From Ignavibacteria bacterium (lineage in GTDB: Bacteria > Bacteroidota > Ignavibacteria > UBA10030 > SZUA-254): DNA of 44,438 bases. The translations under genes and the position numbers were made by a program. Numbering within the stretch: position 1 is the stretch's first letter; every line of letters begins with the position of its first letter. The notes under the pieces were generated by a model that was not told where the DNA came from, ran no database searches, and saw only the letters and a list, made by a program, of their open reading frames with translations. Of this stretch, positions 8,676-17,952 are shown one piece after another. The stretch lies in the NCBI GenBank assembly GCA_016178595.1, contig JACOSY010000006.1, forward strand, positions 1 to 44,438, given 5' to 3'.

Positions 8676-10853
8676 ATGACGTTTCTGAATCCCTTGGTGT
8701 TATTCGGCCTGGCGGCTGCAGCCATCCCGCTGATTCTCCACCTGTTTAACCTTCGCAAGCTTCGTACAATCGAGTTCAGCACGCTGACGTTCCTGAAGGA
8801 ACTGCAGCAGACGAAGATCCGCAGGCTCAAGCTTAGGCAGATTCTGCTCCTGATCGTCCGCACGCTCCTCATCATCCTGATCATCCTGGCATTTGCACGA
8901 CCGGCTCTTCGAGGAACGATTCTCGGGACTATTGGAACGCACGCACATTCCAGCGTCGTATTCATCCTCGACGACTCATTCAGCATGACGGCAAGCGATG
9001 AACACGGAGAGTACTTCAAGCAGGCAAAGGATGCGACGATCCGGCTTATTGATCTTTTGAAAGATGGCGACGAAGCATACCTGGTCAAACTTTCCGATGT
9101 ACCGAACGCGACAATCGATCCGGCGACACACGACTTTTCTACTTTGCGGAAAGTTGTGAACGAATCGGACGTCTCTTCGATCCACCGCTCTCTTGATGAT
9201 GCGCTTCGACTTTCCGCCAAACTTCTCCAACGTTCACGAAATGCCAATAAGGAGATGTACGTCATCAGCGACATGCAGGCAACACTTGTCAATGCCCGCG
9301 CCCAGATGAGCACACCGGCGAACTTGTTCGACGAGCAGGTAAAGTTCTTTGTCGTGGAGATCGGTTCAAAGGCTGGAACGAATATCGGCTTAGATTCAGT
9401 CTCCGTGAAGACGACAATCTTGGAGCGTGAAAAACCAACAACGATCCACGCCTCGCTGCGAAACTTCAACAGCGTGCCGCTGAACGATTACGTCGTCAGC
9501 GTATTCCTGGACGGAACGCGCGCCGCCCAGAGCAGCGTCTCGATTGAACAGTCGGGCTCCGCGTCTATCGAATTGGAAGCAATCCCCAAACGAACAGGCT
9601 TCATCAAAGGTTATGCAGAGATCGAGCACGATGCAATAGAACAGGATGACCGGCGCTACTTCAGCCTGTACGTCCCCGAACATATCAATGTCGCAGTCGT
9701 CGGCGATGCGCTCCTGGATGACCAGTTCATCCTGCTCGCACTGCAGGCGAGCAGGAGCGAAGTGGACCAATCTCTGTTGCGTGTCCAGCAAACTACTGTT
9801 CAGAAATTTCCGCTGCTCGATCTCAAGAATTTTGATGTTCTCGTCATCATAGATCTGACGACACTCTCAGCAAGCGACGCGCAGAAAATTCAAAGTTTCG
9901 TCCAGCGCGGCGGCGGCGTGGTACTTTTTCCTCAGTCGACTCTCCCACGGACGGGTAGCATTACTTCCCCTCTGCTTGTAGCGCTCAATATTCCACCGGT
10001 CGATCGAGTGACGGCGTATCCTGCCGAGAACGGCGTTTCGTTTCAAAAAGCCGACCTCGACCATCCATTGTTCACGACGATCTTTGAACGAGAACAGAAC
10101 GGGCGACGACAGGAACAACAACACATCGAGTCACCCGGCATTACAGCCTCACTCACTCGCCAGGCAGGAAGACACGGGCGCACAATTATTTCTTTAATGG
10201 ATGGATCTGCTTTTCTTTCGGAGCACAATCTTGGCGAAGGGAAGATTCTCTTTTTCTCTATTTCTCCGGTTCTCACGTGGTCCGATTTTCCGTTGAAAGG
10301 AATTTTTGCTCCACTTATTCACCGCTCCATCATCTATACATCTTCGAGCAGTGAGATCGTTCCTTCGTATCTCGTTGGCGATGAACCGACGGTAACCGTT
10401 CGCCGCAGCGCTGTTGTTGAAAACGGCGCGCAGTTCACTCTCGTCCAGCCGGACGGTACAGAAGAACTCGTCCAGTCATCGGAACAATCGAACACGAACG
10501 CCGGACGTTCAGTTTTTTCCTTCACATTAAAACGTCTGAACCAGCCGGGCTTTTACGAGATTCGCAGCGGTACCACTCCTCTCATTGTTTTTGCTGCGAA
10601 TATCGACTCACGGGAATCCGACATGAGAAAAATGACGCGGGAAGAATTTGTAACGGCGAGTACGCGACTTGGAATCCCGGCGCATTCGATTCAGTCAATC
10701 CAGCCTGACGATCAGTTGCAGGCCGCGGTCATGCATTCACGCTTCGGCGTCGAACTCTGGCGATACTGCATTGGCCTGGCTCTTGTGCTCGCGTTAGTGG
10801 AAATGCTCATCGCACGCGACAGCAGGAAAGCAATGCAGGGAGCAGCGGCATGA
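8676..10853 (+). CDS. BatA-type membrane protein with von Willebrand factor A domain
   Basis: A 725-residue inner-membrane protein. Residues 1-20 form a hydrophobic segment followed by HLFNLRKLRTIEFSTLTFLKEL, the signature of the BatA (aerotolerance regulator) N-terminal domain. A second membrane segment lies at about 60-75. A vWA-like domain follows from about residue 90 with a MIDAS-like DDSFSMT motif, then a beta-rich periplasmic part, and a last membrane helix near 697-714. Proteins of this layout are usually annotated as BatA/vWA-domain proteins of unknown role in Bacteroidota. The gene stops 10 bp before hflX, so the two are probably co-transcribed. Function beyond the family is not known. 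Confidence 0.8.
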   Translation: MTFLNPLVLFGLAAAAIPLILHLFNLRKLRTIEFSTLTFLKELQQTKIRRLKLRQILLLIVRTLLIILIILAFARPALRGTILGTIGTHAHSSVVFILDDSFSMTASDEHGEYFKQAKDATIRLIDLLKDGDEAYLVKLSDVPNATIDPATHDFSTLRKVVNESDVSSIHRSLDDALRLSAKLLQRSRNANKEMYVISDMQATLVNARAQMSTPANLFDEQVKFFVVEIGSKAGTNIGLDSVSVKTTILEREKPTTIHASLRNFNSVPLNDYVVSVFLDGTRAAQSSVSIEQSGSASIELEAIPKRTGFIKGYAEIEHDAIEQDDRRYFSLYVPEHINVAVVGDALLDDQFILLALQASRSEVDQSLLRVQQTTVQKFPLLDLKNFDVLVIIDLTTLSASDAQKIQSFVQRGGGVVLFPQSTLPRTGSITSPLLVALNIPPVDRVTAYPAENGVSFQKADLDHPLFTTIFEREQNGRRQEQQHIESPGITASLTRQAGRHGRTIISLMDGSAFLSEHNLGEGKILFFSISPVLTWSDFPLKGIFAPLIHRSIIYTSSSSEIVPSYLVGDEPTVTVRRSAVVENGAQFTLVQPDGTEELVQSSEQSNTNAGRSVFSFTLKRLNQPGFYEIRSGTTPLIVFAANIDSRESDMRKMTREEFVTASTRLGIPAHSIQSIQPDDQLQAAVMHSRFGVELWRYCIGLALVLALVEMLIARDSRKAMQGAAA

Positions 10854-10863
10854 AGGGACACTC

Positions 10864-12150
10864 ATGAAACTCCTCATGACCGAAGAGCGTGAACGAGCAA
10901 TTGCGATTGGCCTCATTACGGATCGAACGCGGCGACAGCAAGGAGAAGAATATCTCGACGAACTTGTGCTGCTTGCCGATACTGCCGGAGCAGTCGTTGT
11001 CCGAAAGGTCTTTCAAGAGCGAAACCGCATAAATTCCGCAACATTTATTGGAAGCGGAAAAGCACTGGAGGTAGGTCGTCTTGTGGAGGATGAAAAGATC
11101 GATTTGGTTGTTTTCGATGACGATCTATCACCCGTGCAAGTCCGCAACCTTGAGAAAGTCATCAAGTGCAAGATCATCGATCGGAGTGGACTCATCCTCG
11201 ACATCTTTGCTTCGCGCGCCAAGACAAAGGAAGCGATGACGCAAGTCGAGCTTGCACAACTCCAGTACCTTCTTCCCCGTCTCACGCGACAATGGACACA
11301 CCTTTCGAAACAGTATGGCGGCGTAGGAACAAAGGGACCCGGCGAGCAACAAATCGAAACGGACAGACGTGCCATTCGCACTCGCATCAGCCGCCTGAAG
11401 GAAAAATTAGAGCACATCAGCCGTGAGCGGGAAGTCCAGCGCAAAGGCCGTAAAGAAATGATCCGTGTCGCGATGGTTGGATATACCAATGCAGGCAAGT
11501 CGACCTTGCTCAGGCTCCTCTCCGGTGCGGATGTGTTGGTTGAAGATCGTTTGTTCGCAACACTCGACACGACCGTGCGAGCAGTCACCCTCGGGCCTGC
11601 AAAAACGATTCTTCTTTCGGATACTGTCGGATTCATCCGGAAATTACCTCCGCACCTCATCGCGTCATTCCGCAGCACGCTCGCCGAAACTGCTGAAGCG
11701 GACATCCTCTTGCATGTCGTTGATGTCAGCCACCTCAGTTTCGAAGAACATATCGCCGTGGTAAACGACACGCTCCATGAATTGAATGCGCAGGGAAAAC
11801 CAACGATCTACGTGTTCAACAAGATCGATAAACTTGCCGATCGTTCCCTTCTTCACGGCCTGTCGAAGGAGTATTCGCCCGCCGTTTTCATTTCTGCGGA
11901 ACGAGGCCTTAACATCTCGAGCTTGAAGCAGGAACTACTGACACTCGCCGCCCACGACAGTTCCGAGCAGACCATTTCGATCAAGCAATCGGATTACGGT
12001 ACGATTGCGAAGCTTCATGAAATTGCGGAAATTATCGGTAAAGAGTATGAGAATAATTCCGTCATCGTCCGATTCCGCGTAAGCCAGAAAAATATGGATC
12101 GACTGAAAAAACTCCTTGGGAAGCGCTTCACTGTGGCAGGGCAGGATTAG
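10864..12150 (+). CDS. hflX: Ribosome-associated GTPase HflX
   Basis: A 428-residue Obg/HflX-family GTPase. The N-terminal HflX domain carries the glycine-rich GSGK segment and the linker motif KGPGEQQIETDRR around residues 155-170. The G domain follows: G1 at GYTNAGKST (about 204-212), G3 at DTVGF, G4 at NKID, G5 near SAE. HflX binds the 50S subunit and splits stalled or stressed ribosomes. Length is typical. The ATG at 10864 follows the BatA-like gene by 10 bp, suggesting an operon. Confidence 0.95.
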   Translation: MKLLMTEERERAIAIGLITDRTRRQQGEEYLDELVLLADTAGAVVVRKVFQERNRINSATFIGSGKALEVGRLVEDEKIDLVVFDDDLSPVQVRNLEKVIKCKIIDRSGLILDIFASRAKTKEAMTQVELAQLQYLLPRLTRQWTHLSKQYGGVGTKGPGEQQIETDRRAIRTRISRLKEKLEHISREREVQRKGRKEMIRVAMVGYTNAGKSTLLRLLSGADVLVEDRLFATLDTTVRAVTLGPAKTILLSDTVGFIRKLPPHLIASFRSTLAETAEADILLHVVDVSHLSFEEHIAVVNDTLHELNAQGKPTIYVFNKIDKLADRSLLHGLSKEYSPAVFISAERGLNISSLKQELLTLAAHDSSEQTISIKQSDYGTIAKLHEIAEIIGKEYENNSVIVRFRVSQKNMDRLKKLLGKRFTVAGQD

Positions 12151-12203
12151 CGCAGAGCTGATAGGAATCCGATCGGTCACCGACCCTCAATCATGCAAAG
12201 ACC

Positions 12204-12995
12204 ATGCTCGACATCGCCATAGAAGCAGCCCGGAGCGCAGGCAAATACTTGAAACAAAATCTGGGAAGAGTTCGCCAGATCCGACTCAAAGAGGGAGAGG
12301 AGAAGAACCTCGTCACCGAAATCGACAAGGGATCCGAAGAGATTATCATTGACACCATCAAGAAACATTTTCCAGTCCACGATATTCTCGCCGAAGAAAG
12401 CGGTCGGAAACACGGACGGACATCGGAGTATCGCTGGGTCATCGACCCTCTCGATGGGACGACAAATTTCACGCACGGCTTTCCGGTCTTCTGTGTTTCC
12501 ATTGCTCTGGAGCGGAAGGGCGAGATCATCCTCGGCGTGATTTACGATCCGAATTTCGACGAGATTTTCACCGCTGAACAAGGAAAGGGCGCTTTCCTGA
12601 ACGGCAAAAAGATGAGCGTCTCCCGCATCGATTCGCTGACAAAAAGTTTGCTGGTGACGGGCTTCCCTTATAACATCACAAAGAATCCCGATCACGCCGT
12701 CGAACATTTCGTCAACTTCCTCATGCGCGCGCAGGCAGTTCGCCGCATGGGCTCGGCCGCGATCGATCTCGCTTATGTCGCCGCCGGACGCTATGAAGGA
12801 TTCTGGGAAGTAGCGCTGAATCCCTGGGACATGGCAGCCGGAGCGTTGCTCGTCACCGAGGCTGGCGGAAAAATAACGGACTTTTCCGGCAACCCTTTTT
12901 CCATTTACCGGAAAGAGATCCTCGCCTCAAACGGATTGGTGCACGATGAGATGATGCAAGTGCTTCGATCATTCGAGAATGCTATAATGAAATGA
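12204..12995 (+). CDS. suhB: Inositol monophosphatase family protein (SuhB-like)
   Basis: A 263-residue Mg-dependent phosphatase of the inositol monophosphatase family. The metal-binding motifs are all present: AEES near residue 68, WVIDPLDGTTNF near 78-90, and the C-terminal NPWDMAAGALLVTEAGG. Such enzymes hydrolyse myo-inositol 1-phosphate or related sugar phosphates; in enterobacteria SuhB also acts with the transcription antitermination machinery. Which role applies here cannot be told from sequence. It lies 53 bp after hflX on the same strand. Confidence 0.9.
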   Translation: MLDIAIEAARSAGKYLKQNLGRVRQIRLKEGEEKNLVTEIDKGSEEIIIDTIKKHFPVHDILAEESGRKHGRTSEYRWVIDPLDGTTNFTHGFPVFCVSIALERKGEIILGVIYDPNFDEIFTAEQGKGAFLNGKKMSVSRIDSLTKSLLVTGFPYNITKNPDHAVEHFVNFLMRAQAVRRMGSAAIDLAYVAAGRYEGFWEVALNPWDMAAGALLVTEAGGKITDFSGNPFSIYRKEILASNGLVHDEMMQVLRSFENAIMK

Positions 12996-13124
12996 CGTTC
13001 GGCAGTCGATTGGTTTGTTGTCCGACAACTCGCAAGAATGAGAGGCCGGATGTCTCCATGTGGGAGGCGGCTTGGTGTAGACGATGGAAAATCAAGCAGA
13101 GCTTCACTCCTCGTAATCGTTTAG

Positions 13125-13565
13125 TTACCGACCTGTTGCGATTTCAATCAAAAGCCTGATCATAACGACGAGGAATGTTCCGCCGAAGAGCGTCCATATC
13201 GCTAACAGCGCTAATCGTTCTTTAGTGAGTTTCCAATCGAGAGCGATCACAGGATAGGTCTTGATAGCCATATCTTTAGTCACGCCGATGCGGCAGGCAA
13301 GTCGCACGTTCTTTGGAATTTGGCGGGCATAGAAGGGCACAAGTCCCACAAGCGCCGCTTCTTCAAGTGGTGACATTGGCGGTGCACCCTTGCCATCAAC
13401 GACCTCGACACGGCATGTTCCACACAAACCGTTACCGAGACAATTGAGAATCTTGTCTTTCCCAACGTACGGAGAAATACCTTTTTTCAAAAGCGCTTTC
13501 CGAAGGTTCGTGCCTTCGGTGATTTCGATTGTCTGGCCTTCGTTAATAAGTGTAATAACCGGCAT
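13125..13565 (-). CDS. Membrane-anchored 2Fe-2S ferredoxin
   Basis: A 146-residue protein starting at the ATG at 13565 (MPVITL), preceded by GGAG seven bases upstream; the longer frame from 13586 has no such site. Residues 1-95 form a 2Fe-2S ferredoxin domain with ligands in the order C-x5-C-x2-C (CLGNGLCGTC, about 46-55) and a later cysteine in RLACRIG. The C-x5-C spacing is the adrenodoxin rather than the plant type. A single hydrophobic helix (about 120-139) near the C-terminus probably anchors it to the inner membrane. The electron donor and acceptor are unknown. Confidence 0.85.
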   Translation of the reverse strand: MPVITLINEGQTIEITEGTNLRKALLKKGISPYVGKDKILNCLGNGLCGTCRVEVVDGKGAPPMSPLEEAALVGLVPFYARQIPKNVRLACRIGVTKDMAIKTYPVIALDWKLTKERLALLAIWTLFGGTFLVVMIRLLIEIATGR

Positions 13566-13607
13566 GCATGAACTCCAGTAATACAAAAAAGATTTCAGAA
13601 CGGTTTT

Positions 13608-14057
13608 TTATGGCTTCTTCACTATTTCGGGTGGAACATGGAAGAGATAACTGTTGAGGAATTCCAATTTCTCATCCCGCTCCGTCAACTCGACCAAGAG
13701 CAGGTCTCGAAGCGAGAGGAGACCCACCAGCGTTTCACCGGAAATGACCGGTAAGTGCCGGCAATTTGCCGCCTTCATTTTCTTCAAGCAGGATTCCTCG
13801 CTTTCGGTCGCATCAGCGACAACGAGATCTTTTGTCATCACCTGTGCAACGGTCGTCTTCTTTGGATCCAATTCTCTCGCAATGACTCGCGTAATCAGAT
13901 CGCGCTCGGAAAAAATTCCGACCAGCCGCGTTCCGTCCAGAACAGCGATTGCTCCGACATTCTTGTCAGCCATGTACCTCGCTGTGTCGAAGACTGAATC
14001 TGTTCGTTGTACCGCAAACACTGGCCGGTTCTGCACGAGACTACCGATCGTCGTCAT
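13608..14057 (-). CDS. Tandem CBS-domain protein
   Basis: A 149-residue protein consisting almost only of two CBS domains: one from about 8 to 60 (VGAIAVLDGTRLVGIFSERDL) and one from about 70 to 125 (CRHLPVISGETLVGLLSLRDL). Stand-alone CBS pairs bind adenine nucleotides and act as sensors or regulatory subunits. It is encoded just upstream of the membrane ferredoxin on the same strand, 42 bp apart, so co-transcription is plausible; a functional link is only inference. Confidence 0.88.
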   Translation of the reverse strand: MTTIGSLVQNRPVFAVQRTDSVFDTARYMADKNVGAIAVLDGTRLVGIFSERDLITRVIARELDPKKTTVAQVMTKDLVVADATESEESCLKKMKAANCRHLPVISGETLVGLLSLRDLLLVELTERDEKLEFLNSYLFHVPPEIVKKP

Positions 14058-14143
14058 AAGTCTCTCCTTTCTGCGGGAGGTGTGAAAAGATATAAAATTT
14101 TCAGTGAGTTTTCAAGTAAAAAATATCCGGCACACGCCGGCCG

Positions 14144-15487
14144 TTAGAGCGTAAGTCGGTTTTGCCACGGATGAACTCCATGTTCATCGATAAATGCACG
14201 GATGAGTGCAGGCGACGGAGATGGCTTCGTTGCGATGCTGAATGCTCGCTCGATTCGGTTGATTGCCTGCTCAAGAACGTGTGTGTGTTCTGTGTACAGA
14301 ACCGCAAGTGTTTCTCCGGCACTCACGCTTTCTCCATTTTTTTTCGTGACAAGAATTCCCGCCTTGGGATCGACGATGTCGTCGATTTTCATTCGGCCAG
14401 CACCGAGCATAATGCCGACGAATCCAAATTCCAGTGCATCAATGTTATCGATGTAGCCCGAGCGCGGGCATTTCACGTCGGCCACGAAGGTACTCTTCGG
14501 ATAATGCTCAGGGTGTTCGACGTATGACACGTCGCCGCCTTGCCGACGGACGAGCGCAACAAACTTCTCCCATGCCTTACCGTTCCGAATAACATCCCGG
14601 CATTTCACTATTCCATCCTGAATACTCCGCGCTTTTCCACCGAGCATTACCATCGCTCCGCCAAGCGTGCAGGCAACTTCCATCAGGTCGGGGACGATCC
14701 GCCCTTTCATGCACTCGATGCATTCTACGACTTCCAGCCAATTCCCGATTGCATAACCCAACGGCTGATTCATGTCCGTGAGAAATCCGACGGTCTTTTT
14801 TCCAAAACGATTCCCGATCTGGATGAGTGTTGTCGCAAGCTCGATCGCTTCCTCATCCGATTGCATGAACGCACCCTTCCCGGTCTTCACGTCGAGCACG
14901 AGTGCATCGATTCCTTCGGCAAGCTTCTTGCTCATAATGCTTCCGGCAATGAGCGGAACGCACTCAACGGTTCCGGTCACGTCGCGCAGCGCGTACATCT
15001 TCCCGTCGGCAGGAGCGATCTCGTGCGTCTGTCCGATCATGACGACGCCGATCTCTCCGATGGCAGATTTGTATTCATCCAGCGAAAGATTCGTGCGAAA
15101 ACCCGGGATGGATTCGAGTTTATCGAGCGTGCCTCCTGTGTGACCGAGGCCCCTGCCTGAGATCATCGGCACAGGGACGCCGCACGCAGCCACCATGGGC
15201 GCGAGGATGAGTGACACTTTATCGCCGACACCTCCCGTGGAATGCTTATCGACTTTCACGCCGGGTATGGACGAAAGATCGACGACAATGCCGGAGTGAA
15301 GCATGAGATCGGTGAAGATGGCTGTCTCTTCGAAATCCATTTTACGAAAGTAGACGGCCATCAGGAAGGCGGACATCTGGTAGTCGGGAATCACGCCGCG
15401 AACGTAGCCATCGATGAGGAAGTGCATCTCGTCGCGCGTCAATTTCTCTCCGTTTCGTTTCCTGCGTATGATCTCAGTAGGATTCAA
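14144..15487 (-). CDS. deoA: Thymidine / pyrimidine-nucleoside phosphorylase
   Basis: A 447-residue phosphorylase that splits thymidine (or pyrimidine nucleosides) with phosphate, in nucleoside salvage. The family signature KVDKHSTGGVGDKVSLIL is present near residues 78-95, with GRGLGHTGGTLDKLESIPG following. Length (about 430-450) is typical. The order all-alpha, alpha/beta, C-terminal alpha/beta domain is consistent. Whether it is strict DeoA or a broader Pdp cannot be settled by eye. Confidence 0.93.
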   Translation of the reverse strand: MNPTEIIRRKRNGEKLTRDEMHFLIDGYVRGVIPDYQMSAFLMAVYFRKMDFEETAIFTDLMLHSGIVVDLSSIPGVKVDKHSTGGVGDKVSLILAPMVAACGVPVPMISGRGLGHTGGTLDKLESIPGFRTNLSLDEYKSAIGEIGVVMIGQTHEIAPADGKMYALRDVTGTVECVPLIAGSIMSKKLAEGIDALVLDVKTGKGAFMQSDEEAIELATTLIQIGNRFGKKTVGFLTDMNQPLGYAIGNWLEVVECIECMKGRIVPDLMEVACTLGGAMVMLGGKARSIQDGIVKCRDVIRNGKAWEKFVALVRRQGGDVSYVEHPEHYPKSTFVADVKCPRSGYIDNIDALEFGFVGIMLGAGRMKIDDIVDPKAGILVTKKNGESVSAGETLAVLYTEHTHVLEQAINRIERAFSIATKPSPSPALIRAFIDEHGVHPWQNRLTL

Positions 15488-15502
15488 GGAATTTTGAAAA
15501 GA

Positions 15503-15557
15503 AGTTATTAGTTATCTGTTATCGGTTAACCGATAACAAGTAACGGATAACAGATCT
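15503..15557. repeat. Palindromic repeat of the TTATC/GTTA family
   Basis: Contains a perfect 20-bp palindrome, GTTATCGGTTAACCGATAAC, at 15518-15537 inside a wider run of TTATCNGTTA-like words in both orientations. A related sequence occurs at 43962-43999, just after the second helicase frame. It lies between deoA and the zinc-ribbon gene. Confidence 0.7.
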
Positions 15558-15582
15558 TGTGAAGTTTCAATGTAGGCGGTTT

Positions 15583-15771
15583 TCATACTTCCACTTTTAC
15601 CACAAACTTCTTCTTACATCGGTTGCACTGCAGCTCAAACGTTGCCCAGTTGTTCCGCTCGTAGTAGGAAATCTCGGCAAGCTCGCCTTCGCACTTGCGA
15701 ACGATGCAGCGCTTCACGTCGAGGCGATACGTTCGTTCCTTCGGCATCGGTTCGTCGCTAAACTGATCCAC
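15583..15771 (-). CDS. Small four-cysteine (zinc-ribbon-like) protein
   Basis: A 62-residue protein with two cysteine knuckles, CIVRKC and CNRC, about 28 residues apart, suggesting a zinc ribbon. A GTG start at 15771 is chosen because AGGAGG lies eight bases upstream inside the end of the Nudix gene; the two frames overlap by 14 bp, which implies translational coupling. A start at the ATG at 15747 is possible but has no ribosome site. The C-terminus is basic and valine-rich (KKKFVVKVEV). No family or function is recognised. Confidence 0.65.
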   Translation of the reverse strand: MDQFSDEPMPKERTYRLDVKRCIVRKCEGELAEISYYERNNWATFELQCNRCKKKFVVKVEV

Positions 15772-16321
15772 TGAGAGTTCCCTCCTTCCGAAGAATTCGT
15801 TCGCCCAGAAAAATCCCGCAGATGGTCTTTCCATCGACAATCTCACCCCGTTCAATCATTGCAATGGCATCGGAAAGCGGCAGCAGCTTCATCGTCATCG
15901 TGAGCTCGCCTTCTTCGAGCTTCCGGCCATCGGGTGTCTGCGTGAGATCGGTGGCAAGGTAGATGTGCAGCACTTCGCTGCAGAACCCCGGCGTCGTGGA
16001 GATTGCCGTCAGCTTGCGCCATGTGGATGCGGCACAACCTGTCTCTTCCGCCAGCTCGCGCTTCGCGCAGTCGATGGGGTTTTCGCCGATGTTCAGTTTT
16101 CCCGCGGGCAATTCCCACATGAACTTGTCGAATGGATACCGATGCTGGTAGACAAGAATAATCCGGTTGTCCGGATACACTGCGAGGATGACCGAACCGC
16201 CGGAGTGTTCCGCGACTTCGCGGACCGAGCGGTTGCCGGACGGATACTCGACATCATCAACGATGACATTGAACACGCGTCCCTGGTAGAGTTTATTTCT
16301 TCGCAAGAGTTTGAGCTGCAT
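15758..16321 (-). CDS. nudF: ADP-ribose pyrophosphatase (Nudix hydrolase)
   Basis: A 187-residue Nudix hydrolase. The Nudix box runs from GKLNIGENP through the catalytic REL-AEET-G helix around residues 74-96, preceded by the MWELPAG segment typical of ADP-ribose pyrophosphatases. These enzymes cleave ADP-ribose to AMP and ribose 5-phosphate, clearing free ADP-ribose. The start overlaps the end of the MscS gene by 29 bp and the stop overlaps the small cysteine protein, so the three genes form a tight operon. Confidence 0.88.
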   Translation of the reverse strand: MQLKLLRRNKLYQGRVFNVIVDDVEYPSGNRSVREVAEHSGGSVILAVYPDNRIILVYQHRYPFDKFMWELPAGKLNIGENPIDCAKRELAEETGCAASTWRKLTAISTTPGFCSEVLHIYLATDLTQTPDGRKLEEGELTMTMKLLPLSDAIAMIERGEIVDGKTICGIFLGERILRKEGTLSGSV

Positions 16322-17381
16322 CAGAATCTTTCATTGAGAGAAGACGCGGAAGAACAGGAATCTCGATGCCCGCCTGCCGGAATGCTTCGTAGATGCGCTC
16401 GCGGAGCGCGGTTTCAATCGAGAATTTTTTCGCCACGTCCGGTGTGCGAGCACTCAGTCGTAGTCGGATTGCAGCATCGCCGAGGTTGATGACGTGAACT
16501 TCAGGAGCAGGATGCTTCTGAATATCCATGCGTTCATGGGCAAGGTTGATCATGATAGAACGTGCACGCTCGACGTTCGTACCGTACGCAACGTTCACTT
16601 CCACGACAATACGCGTGCTGAAATCCGGCAGCGTGAGGTTCACGATCCGGCTCTTGATCAGATCGCCGTTCGGGATGATGACCAGGTTATTATCCTGATT
16701 GAGGATGCGAGTGCTGCGAAGACCGATCTGGTACACTTCTCCCTCTTCACCGGTCGGCAGCTTGATCCGATCGCCAAGTCGGACCGGTTGATCGACGAGA
16801 ATGACGAACCAGGCGATCATATTGGCGATGGTCTCCTGTGCCGCGAGCGCTATCGCCAGCGATCCCACGCCGAGCGACACCAGAAACCCACCGATATTAA
16901 CCCCGATGTAATCGAGGATAATCATCGTGACGATGAAGAAGACGACGATGTTTACCAACTTCGATGTGAAGGGGACGATGGTGGTCGAGACGTCGCTGCG
17001 ATTTTGTATCGAGACCCGATCGGTGTACCAACCGATCGTGATCCTGATAAGACGACTCGCGAGCTGGGCAAGGATGACGACAAGGAGGATAAAGAGACCG
17101 ATTGAAAGATAATCGAGAATCTGATGTGCCGTTACATCCGCCGGTATGAGACCTTTTCGCACCTCACGGATTGCAATGCTGCATCCTGCAATGATTGTCA
17201 GGACGACAGCCTTCGATTCGATGGCACCGATGATTCGGTCATCGAGATCCTTTGCCGTCTGCGTGGCAAGCCGTTTCGCAATGAAACCAATGAGGCTGCG
17301 GAGAAGTCCGCCAATAATCGCCGAGCCGGCTACAATCAGTACGGCAATGAACGTATGAAAGAGAAGCGGATCGCGGGACAT
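16293..17381 (-). CDS. MscS-family small-conductance mechanosensitive channel
   Basis: A 362-residue membrane protein with several hydrophobic helices in residues 1-170 and the pore-lining helix with the alternating Gly/Ala pattern SLGVGSLAIALAAQETIANMI near 190-210. The MscS beta domain follows (QPVRLGDRIKLPTGEEGEVYQIGLRSTRI). MscS channels open on membrane stretch to relieve hypo-osmotic shock. It is the first gene of the MscS-nudF-zinc-ribbon group. Confidence 0.9.
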   Translation of the reverse strand: MSRDPLLFHTFIAVLIVAGSAIIGGLLRSLIGFIAKRLATQTAKDLDDRIIGAIESKAVVLTIIAGCSIAIREVRKGLIPADVTAHQILDYLSIGLFILLVVILAQLASRLIRITIGWYTDRVSIQNRSDVSTTIVPFTSKLVNIVVFFIVTMIILDYIGVNIGGFLVSLGVGSLAIALAAQETIANMIAWFVILVDQPVRLGDRIKLPTGEEGEVYQIGLRSTRILNQDNNLVIIPNGDLIKSRIVNLTLPDFSTRIVVEVNVAYGTNVERARSIMINLAHERMDIQKHPAPEVHVINLGDAAIRLRLSARTPDVAKKFSIETALRERIYEAFRQAGIEIPVLPRLLSMKDSDAAQTLAKK

Positions 17382-17430
17382 GATGGAATTAGTTTAGCAA
17401 GATTTTAGACGATGTTCGTCTTGCACTTTG

Positions 17431-17530
17431 ACTCTCCCCCTCTTCAGTTCTCCCCCTACAAGGGGGAGAAAGTTCCGCGCCGAAGTTTCCTCCCCTTGTA
17501 GGGGAGGACGGAAGGTGGGGTGAGGTTATA
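17431..17530. repeat. Compound palindromic repeat
   Basis: Two hairpins in a row: TTCTCCCCCT (17448-17457) with AGGGGGAGAA (17461-17470), and CCTCCCC (17489-17495) with GGGGAGG (17501-17507). Both lie inside an imperfect outer repeat of ACTCTCCCCCTCTTC and GAAGGTGGGGTGAGGT. This has the look of a non-autonomous palindromic mobile element. It sits between MscS and the AT-richer two-gene patch. Confidence 0.7.
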
Positions 17531-17574
17531 AGTAATATTTTTATATTTGTCATGGCTCAAGATGGAAACAAAGT

Positions 17575-17925
17575 TTATTCTTCCAGCTTTCCGCTGTACG
17601 GTGAAATCACTTTAACTTTTACATTCCAGCCGGCAATCTTCTTCCCGTCTTCGGTAAAGTGAGTACGGACGATTTCTATCCAATGGTCTTGGTCAAGTTT
17701 CTCAACCATTCTCACTAAACGCTTGTAACTCCTCCAGCGAACAGAACTTAAAAGCTCCTTGGTAATTGGAAAGGTGATTGGGTTGGACCTCGCATCAATT
17801 GTTGCGAGCACAAGTTTACCGTACACCCAATGCAACTCGTTGAATTCTCTATCCCTGAAGATCGAATGTGGGATAACAATAGCATCTTCAGGGTGTACGC
17901 GCTTCAACTTTACATAGTCCGGCAT
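17575..17925 (-). CDS. Hypothetical protein, possible winged-helix
   Basis: A 116-residue protein with no family I recognise. It is rich in aromatic and charged residues (FNELHWVYGKL, SVRWRSYKRLVRMVEKL, HWIEIVRTHF), a pattern compatible with a small winged-helix DNA-binding fold, but this is a guess. It is read on the minus strand right after the GIY-YIG gene (28 bp apart). Both are visibly more AT-rich than their neighbours and lie next to a palindromic repeat, suggesting a small acquired patch. Confidence 0.6.
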   Translation of the reverse strand: MPDYVKLKRVHPEDAIVIPHSIFRDREFNELHWVYGKLVLATIDARSNPITFPITKELLSSVRWRSYKRLVRMVEKLDQDHWIEIVRTHFTEDGKKIAGWNVKVKVISPYSGKLEE

Positions 17926-17952
17926 GATATTAGATTTGATCCAGATTCTTGT

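Noticed and set aside
14540-15160. Plus-strand frame of 206 codons
   Set aside because: Antisense to thymidine phosphorylase; no motif.
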